From positions 310,001 to 374,000 of the forward strand of contig NZ_JAABNN010000002.1 in NCBI RefSeq assembly GCF_009928415.1: a stretch of 64,000 nt of DNA, written 5' to 3'. Under the pieces are notes generated by a model. That model saw only the letters and a program-made list of their open reading frames with translations. It was not told where the DNA came from and did not search any database. Position numbers and translations under genes: made by a program. The DNA is from Bacillus sp. USDA818B3_A (GTDB taxonomy: Bacteria > Bacillota > Bacilli > Bacillales > Cytobacillaceae). Below are positions 59,647 through 64,000 of the stretch, in pieces. Positions within the stretch are counted from its first letter, which is position 1. Every line of letters starts with the position of its first letter.

Positions 59647-61296
59647 CTATTTATCTATTGCTAATTTAAAGTAATGTTCCCGGAATTGTGAAGGTGTCTT
59701 CCCTAGCCATTGTTTAAATAAACGGCTAAAATATTTCGTATCTTGATAACCAACAGCCAAGGCAATATCGTAGATTTTTAAATCTGTTTTCTCTAATAAT
59801 TCCTTCGCTTTCTCAAGTCTGGCACTCGTTACATAATCTAAAATAGTTTCCCCTGTTTGATTCTTAAAATAGTCACAAAAATAGTTGGGATTCATATAGA
59901 CTTGCTGAGCAATTTTCTTTATAGAAATGTTGTCCCCCAGATTATTTTTTATCCACTCTTTGGCAACCTGAATAGGATTGTGCTGCTCTTTTTTCAGCCC
60001 GGCCATATTATCCATTACATCGAGAATCCACAACTTCACTTGATCCTTCAGCTGAACAAAGTTTGGGGCATTTTTTGTACTATTCAAAGCATCTGTTAGT
60101 AAATCCGGATTCTCATTATATCCTTCGTTTTCAATCCAATAACCCACAATACCAATTATTAAATAATGAACCACTTCATTTATCATTACAGGTGACGGTA
60201 AAGTTTCCACCTCACGGAAAAAAACTTGTAACGCCTTAAGTAAATCATCTTTTTCCCCTTGCATAAACGAGGTAATCACTTGTTCTGTACTCCTTTGAAT
60301 AGCAGATGAAATCCCCTTTGATTTCTGAGCTTTCAGTTGTTCAATCATCTCTACCTCAAAGACTCGATTTCCTCCTTGGATGATTCGAAACTGAAGCAGG
60401 GTAAGCAAATCGTTTTTCATTATGCTAAACAGGGATAAATCTTTAAATTCATTTCCTATCGCAACTGACGCAGTAAAAGGGGTTATTTTTTGAATGGTAC
60501 CTCTTAATTCTTCGGCGAATAGTCGAGATAGCTCTAAAAAATCATCCATTTCACCTTCTTCTTCCAAATGCAGGAGGAGCCAATAACTAAACGTACTGCC
60601 CCTCCACCACCAACTATGAATCTGGTGAATTCTCATGTTAGCTTCAACTGTTTCTGCTAAAATTGTCTCAATTGCTTGAGACCATCTATTCCATTCTTCA
60701 GGTGAAAATTCTTTAGTTTGTGAAAAAAACTGGTCAATACTGATATGAATTAATTGATAACGGCCATTTGGAAACTGACGGGTCCAATCGAAAAATGCAA
60801 TATCCTTATCTTCCTTCCAAGTCATTTCACCTAAAAGTTGAACCTGTTTCGTATACTCCAATTGCGCTGCTTTTTCTTGCATGATGACCCATTCTTGTTT
60901 TTCTTCTTGAACCTTCTGGATCTTTCGCTTCACTTCATACATTTGGATTTGAAACTGCTCTTTATCAATCGGCTTCAAGATATAATTAACAGCACCATCT
61001 CGGAGGGCGGTCTGCAAATATTCAAAATCATCGTATCCGCTTATAAAAATGGTCAGGAAGGACAGGTGGCTTTTCAGTTTTTTATTTAATGTTAATCCAT
61101 CCATCTCCGGCATTCTTATATCTGATATAAGAAGATCGAAAGAAATGGATTGGTTAATGACCGCTTCATATACTTCCAATCCGTCAGAAAAGATTCCGGC
61201 GATATCCCATTCTTCCCCTAACGAACGAACCATACGTTCAATCCCTCGGCGAATTCTTCCTTCATCATCGACAATAACTGTTCTAATTTGCTTCAT
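59647..61296 (-). CDS. YesN-type response regulator with AraC output domain
   Basis: This 549-residue regulator has a receiver domain (about 1-125) with VIVDDEGRIRRGIERMVRSLG and the phospho-Asp in LLISDIRMPEMDGLTLN. A long helical linker (about 130-425) is followed by two AraC helix-turn-helix motifs in the last ~100 residues (VYMNPNYFCDYFKNQTGE and AVGYQDTKYFSRLFKQWLGK). YesN-type regulators activate sugar-ABC or pectin-sugar genes. The start is ATG with GAGGAGGGTG. It overlaps the kinase by 14 bases. Confidence 0.93.
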   Translation of the reverse strand: MKQIRTVIVDDEGRIRRGIERMVRSLGEEWDIAGIFSDGLEVYEAVINQSISFDLLISDIRMPEMDGLTLNKKLKSHLSFLTIFISGYDDFEYLQTALRDGAVNYILKPIDKEQFQIQMYEVKRKIQKVQEEKQEWVIMQEKAAQLEYTKQVQLLGEMTWKEDKDIAFFDWTRQFPNGRYQLIHISIDQFFSQTKEFSPEEWNRWSQAIETILAETVEANMRIHQIHSWWWRGSTFSYWLLLHLEEEGEMDDFLELSRLFAEELRGTIQKITPFTASVAIGNEFKDLSLFSIMKNDLLTLLQFRIIQGGNRVFEVEMIEQLKAQKSKGISSAIQRSTEQVITSFMQGEKDDLLKALQVFFREVETLPSPVMINEVVHYLIIGIVGYWIENEGYNENPDLLTDALNSTKNAPNFVQLKDQVKLWILDVMDNMAGLKKEQHNPIQVAKEWIKNNLGDNISIKKIAQQVYMNPNYFCDYFKNQTGETILDYVTSARLEKAKELLEKTDLKIYDIALAVGYQDTKYFSRLFKQWLGKTPSQFREHYFKLAIDK

Positions 61297-63133
61297 TTCT
61301 TACACCCTCCTCTTGAATACCGGAGTAATTCATTACTTCACTCCTTCTAATCGCTGGAGTTTGAATTGTAACTTCCGTTCCTTCTTCTAGGGAACTATGA
61401 ACTTGTAATTCATAATGATCTCCAAACATCATCATTACTCTGGCGTGAACATTTAAAATACCAAAACCGGACTCTCTTTTTCCCATTGGATCTGATTTCA
61501 GCTTACTATTTAACTCAGCCAGCTTCTCTTCATTTATTCCTGGGCCATTGTCCCGAACAGTAAATAAAATATCTTGGTTTCCGTATTTATTAAGAATCTG
61601 TTTTACATTGATCTCTATATTTAATCCTTTCCGTTTCTCTAATCCATATTTAATGGAATTCTCAACGAGAGGCTGAAGGATAAATTTAGGTGTAAAATAA
61701 GAGCCTGAGTCAAGTTCCGTGTTCACACTGTAAGTAAGCCTTTCTTCAAACCTGTATTTTTGGATTTTTAAATAATCCTGAATATGGTCGACTTCTTGTG
61801 AAATAGGCACCAGTCTTTCCTTGTTGCTAAGTGAATAACGAAGCATTCTTCCAAGCAGGGTGACCATTTCAACAACCGTTTCAGACTCTCCATCTTCAAC
61901 GGCCATATTAATTGTTTGCAGTGTATTGTACATAAAATGAGGATTAATTTGCGATTGCAGTGCATATAGTTCGGCATTCTTTTGTCGTATTTCAATTGAA
62001 TAATTTTTCCGGATCAAATCTCTAATTTCTGTAAGCATGGAATCGAAACTTTGGGCTAGGACACCCACCTCATCATTTGAATAAATGGGGATGGAAACAT
62101 GAAGATTCCCCTGCTTGACCTCTTGCATGATATGCCCCAGCTTTTTTATCGGTTTAGTCACTGACCAGGCAAGAAAAACTGAAATGAGACTCGTGATGAT
62201 AACAAGCGTAAAAAAAGCTAAAACGATTACATTTCTGACCATGTCGGTCCCCATTGTTAAATGTTTTAAAGGAATACTATGGACTAAAATCCATTTATGT
62301 TTTGCTGATTTATTTACGCTTATGAGTGTTTTCTTATGAGCTGTTTCTATCTGAAAACTGCCGTAATTCAAAGGGTAGTCATTTATTTCACTGAAAACAC
62401 TACCAATTTTAGATGGATCCGTATGAAAAATGACCTGCCCATTTTCATCCATCACCCACATAGTGGCATTTTTTTCTTCTTCTAAGTCGGCTAGAACATT
62501 TTTAATAAAAGATAACTTAACCGCTAAGAAAAGCGTTCCAAGCGATTTCCTATTATCAAAATCTGTTACCTGTTTCATTATTAAGAGATAGGGAGGATTA
62601 CCTTCAAACTTCAAACTTGCTTGTTTCGGAAGTATAAGTTCAATTTTCTCCCCTAGATCATGTTCTTCACCATAGGGTAAGGATTGATTTCCTAAGTTAA
62701 ATCCCTGATACGGAATACGCGTACTGACAAACGATCGATTTTTAGATAAAAGAAACGCTCCTAAGATTTCTGAGCTGTTTCCAAGATAGGTATTAGTAAG
62801 AAAACTTTCTACCACAAATTGATCCCGATGTAACTCTGATTGATTCTTATAACTGCTGTCTCTTAACACAGACATAACATCACTAGAGCTATAAATTAAT
62901 TCCGGGAGCCTTTCTAATTCACCCAGATTATTTTCTAGGTTATTATTGGCTTGCTTTAATAGTTTTGGTATATATTCGCCTACTTTTTCTTCAATGGATT
63001 TCGTATATTCATAGTAAGCTAAAACTCCTAAAAGACCCATTGGAATAACTGTTAACAAAATATACGTGATGATAAGTTTCGTTGACAACCGGGAGTTTTT
63101 TAATTTTATTTTTTCAAGATGCTTAGAAATCAT
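61283..63133 (-). CDS. YesM-type sensor histidine kinase
   Basis: The sensor has about 616 residues. A first membrane helix (about 17-39, LIITYILLTVIPMGLLGVLA) and an extracytoplasmic dCache-like domain (about 40-285) are followed by a second membrane helix (IVLAFFTLVIITSLISVFLA, about 294-313) and HAMP. The phospho-His lies in LQSQINPHFMYNTLQTINMA, and the ATPase domain has LQPLVENSIKYGLEKRKG. This is the YesM branch, which pairs with YesN. The start is ATG at 63133 or TTG at 63142 (with AGGGAG four bases before the TTG); I list the ATG. Both overlap the sugar-binding gene by 11-20 bases. Confidence 0.9.
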   Translation of the reverse strand: MISKHLEKIKLKNSRLSTKLIITYILLTVIPMGLLGVLAYYEYTKSIEEKVGEYIPKLLKQANNNLENNLGELERLPELIYSSSDVMSVLRDSSYKNQSELHRDQFVVESFLTNTYLGNSSEILGAFLLSKNRSFVSTRIPYQGFNLGNQSLPYGEEHDLGEKIELILPKQASLKFEGNPPYLLIMKQVTDFDNRKSLGTLFLAVKLSFIKNVLADLEEEKNATMWVMDENGQVIFHTDPSKIGSVFSEINDYPLNYGSFQIETAHKKTLISVNKSAKHKWILVHSIPLKHLTMGTDMVRNVIVLAFFTLVIITSLISVFLAWSVTKPIKKLGHIMQEVKQGNLHVSIPIYSNDEVGVLAQSFDSMLTEIRDLIRKNYSIEIRQKNAELYALQSQINPHFMYNTLQTINMAVEDGESETVVEMVTLLGRMLRYSLSNKERLVPISQEVDHIQDYLKIQKYRFEERLTYSVNTELDSGSYFTPKFILQPLVENSIKYGLEKRKGLNIEINVKQILNKYGNQDILFTVRDNGPGINEEKLAELNSKLKSDPMGKRESGFGILNVHARVMMMFGDHYELQVHSSLEEGTEVTIQTPAIRRSEVMNYSGIQEEGVRNEAN

Positions 63134-64000
63134 ATTGGTCAATATTCTCCCTTGTAAAATCAATCGGCAGTCCCATTATCACGGTATCACCTTTAATTTT
63201 GATATTACCAACTTTTCCGATATGCTGCCCATCCTTAAGCTTATCGCCATTCAATAATTCCTTCGCTAAACTTACTGTTAAATAACCAAGTTTTTTAGGG
63301 CTCCATAAAGTAATCATTTGTGCTGATTCATCTTTTAGATAATTCCGCATTAGATTAGGGGTGGATAGTCCTGTTACGGCAACCATACCGGCCTTCCCTG
63401 CATCTTTCACTGCCTGTGCCGCAGCAGGTGGTCCGACAGATGAACTGCCTAATATTCCTTTCAAATCCGGATAAGTTTTCAGTAGTTTTTCAGCACCAGC
63501 ATATGATTTTTGGGGATTGTCTTCCGTCTCCACTACTTCTACTAATTTCATATCCGGATATATTTCTTCTTGCTGTTCGATGATATAGTTCATCCATTCT
63601 GACAAATTAGCCGCCACATGTGAACCGGTCAATATGGCATACTCACCTGTTTCCCCCATCTGGGAAGCCAGATTATCCATCAAATGCCGGCCAAGGTTTT
63701 CCGGGTCCACCATATTGATAAATAATTCTCTAAATTTAGCGTCTGTATCCGAATCCCATGTAATTACTCTAATCCCTTTTTCTTTTGCCTTTTGCAGCAC
63801 CGTACCTAATCTTTCCGGATCATTAGCCGATACTGCAATTAGATCCACATCTTGCCGAATAAAATCTTCAATTATATTCTTTTGCTGTTTCCAATCTGCA
63901 ATCGGCGGACCTTCATATAGGACCTTTAAATTTAGGTCCTCCCCCGCCTCGAGGGCTCCCTCTTTCACTGCATTAAAATAAGGAATCCCACTCACCTTAG
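63123..64000 (-). CDS. LsrB/RhaS-like sugar-binding protein, N-terminus cut by the window edge
   Basis: The visible ~290 residues belong to a periplasmic-binding-protein fold of the LacI-type sugar family: VSGIPYFNAVKEGALEAG at the start, then FIRQDVDLIAVSANDPERLG, ITWDSDTDAKFRELFINMVD, and a C-terminal VTGLSTPNLMRNYLKDE. The frame is open to 64000, so the signal peptide lies outside. Position directly before YesM/YesN, with an overlapping end, suggests it works as an extracellular sensor for the kinase rather than only for transport. No permease is visible. AI-2 or rhamnose are possible ligands; neither is proved. Confidence 0.85.
   Translation of the reverse strand, partial: KVSGIPYFNAVKEGALEAGEDLNLKVLYEGPPIADWKQQKNIIEDFIRQDVDLIAVSANDPERLGTVLQKAKEKGIRVITWDSDTDAKFRELFINMVDPENLGRHLMDNLASQMGETGEYAILTGSHVAANLSEWMNYIIEQQEEIYPDMKLVEVVETEDNPQKSYAGAEKLLKTYPDLKGILGSSSVGPPAAAQAVKDAGKAGMVAVTGLSTPNLMRNYLKDESAQMITLWSPKKLGYLTVSLAKELLNGDKLKDGQHIGKVGNIKIKGDTVIMGLPIDFTRENIDQYDF

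Overview
The window is a low-GC chromosomal segment from an aerobic or facultative endospore-forming member of the Bacillaceae; Neobacillus or a close Bacillus relative is the best guess. The evidence is an alpha/beta small acid-soluble spore protein, two YjcZ microproteins, a Spo0E-like phosphatase, SigI/RsgI, a DesK/DesR pair, a CwlO-like hydrolase, class IV (PhaR/PhaC) PHA synthases, strong AGGAGG-type ribosome sites, and frequent TTG/GTG starts. I see no rRNA, tRNA, CRISPR array, prophage or insertion sequence. Both edges cut genes: an M3 oligopeptidase on the left and a sugar-binding protein on the right.

Layout. 1-3.6 kb: peptidase, a MarR regulator divergent from an Fsr-type MFS exporter, hemerythrin protein, small unknown. 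3.8-12.6 kb: a low-potential electron module, with fixABCX (3.8-7.3 kb) and a two-polypeptide 2-oxoacid:ferredoxin oxidoreductase (9.3-12.6 kb), separated by a Spo0E-like gene and a nitrilase-superfamily amidase. 13-27 kb: housekeeping and sporulation genes (B12/radical-SAM protein, spore small proteins, sigI-rsgI, prfC, an FtsH paralogue, YkvA-like, YjcZ pair, glpQ, uppP, cwlO-like). 27-37 kb: PHA locus 1 (phaQ-phaP, alpha/beta hydrolase, phaC, phaR, phasin-like) with adhE and ppc upstream. 37-47 kb: cadherin-like surface protein, SRPBCC protein, aminotransferase, nucleotidyltransferase, phosphatase, IDEAL protein, NatAB-like ABC exporter, hydrolase, desKR. 47.8-53.2 kb: PHA locus 2 (hydrolase, phaC2, phaR2, phasin-like 2, a PhaR-like coiled-coil protein, acyl-CoA ligase). 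53.7-64 kb: UbiB-family kinase, aldo/keto reductase, AraC regulator, then a sugar region: MFS transporter with L-rhamnose mutarotase, and a binding-protein/YesM/YesN sensory operon.

How it fits together (inference). Much of the window concerns handling excess carbon and electrons when oxygen is limiting. POR and FixABCX can exchange electrons with ferredoxin, AdhE disposes of NADH as ethanol, PEP carboxylase is anaplerotic, and two PHA synthase operons store acyl units. CRP/FNR-type palindromes precede the POR operon and the hemerythrin gene. A near-consensus CcpA cre site lies before fixA and a weaker one before rhaM. The most unusual structure is the duplicated PHA unit (alpha/beta hydrolase convergent on phaC-phaR-phasin) about 20 kb apart. 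The two hydrolases keep the same promoter motif at the same distance from their starts. The second copy has gained an acyl-CoA ligase and an extra PhaR-like protein, and neither copy carries phaB.
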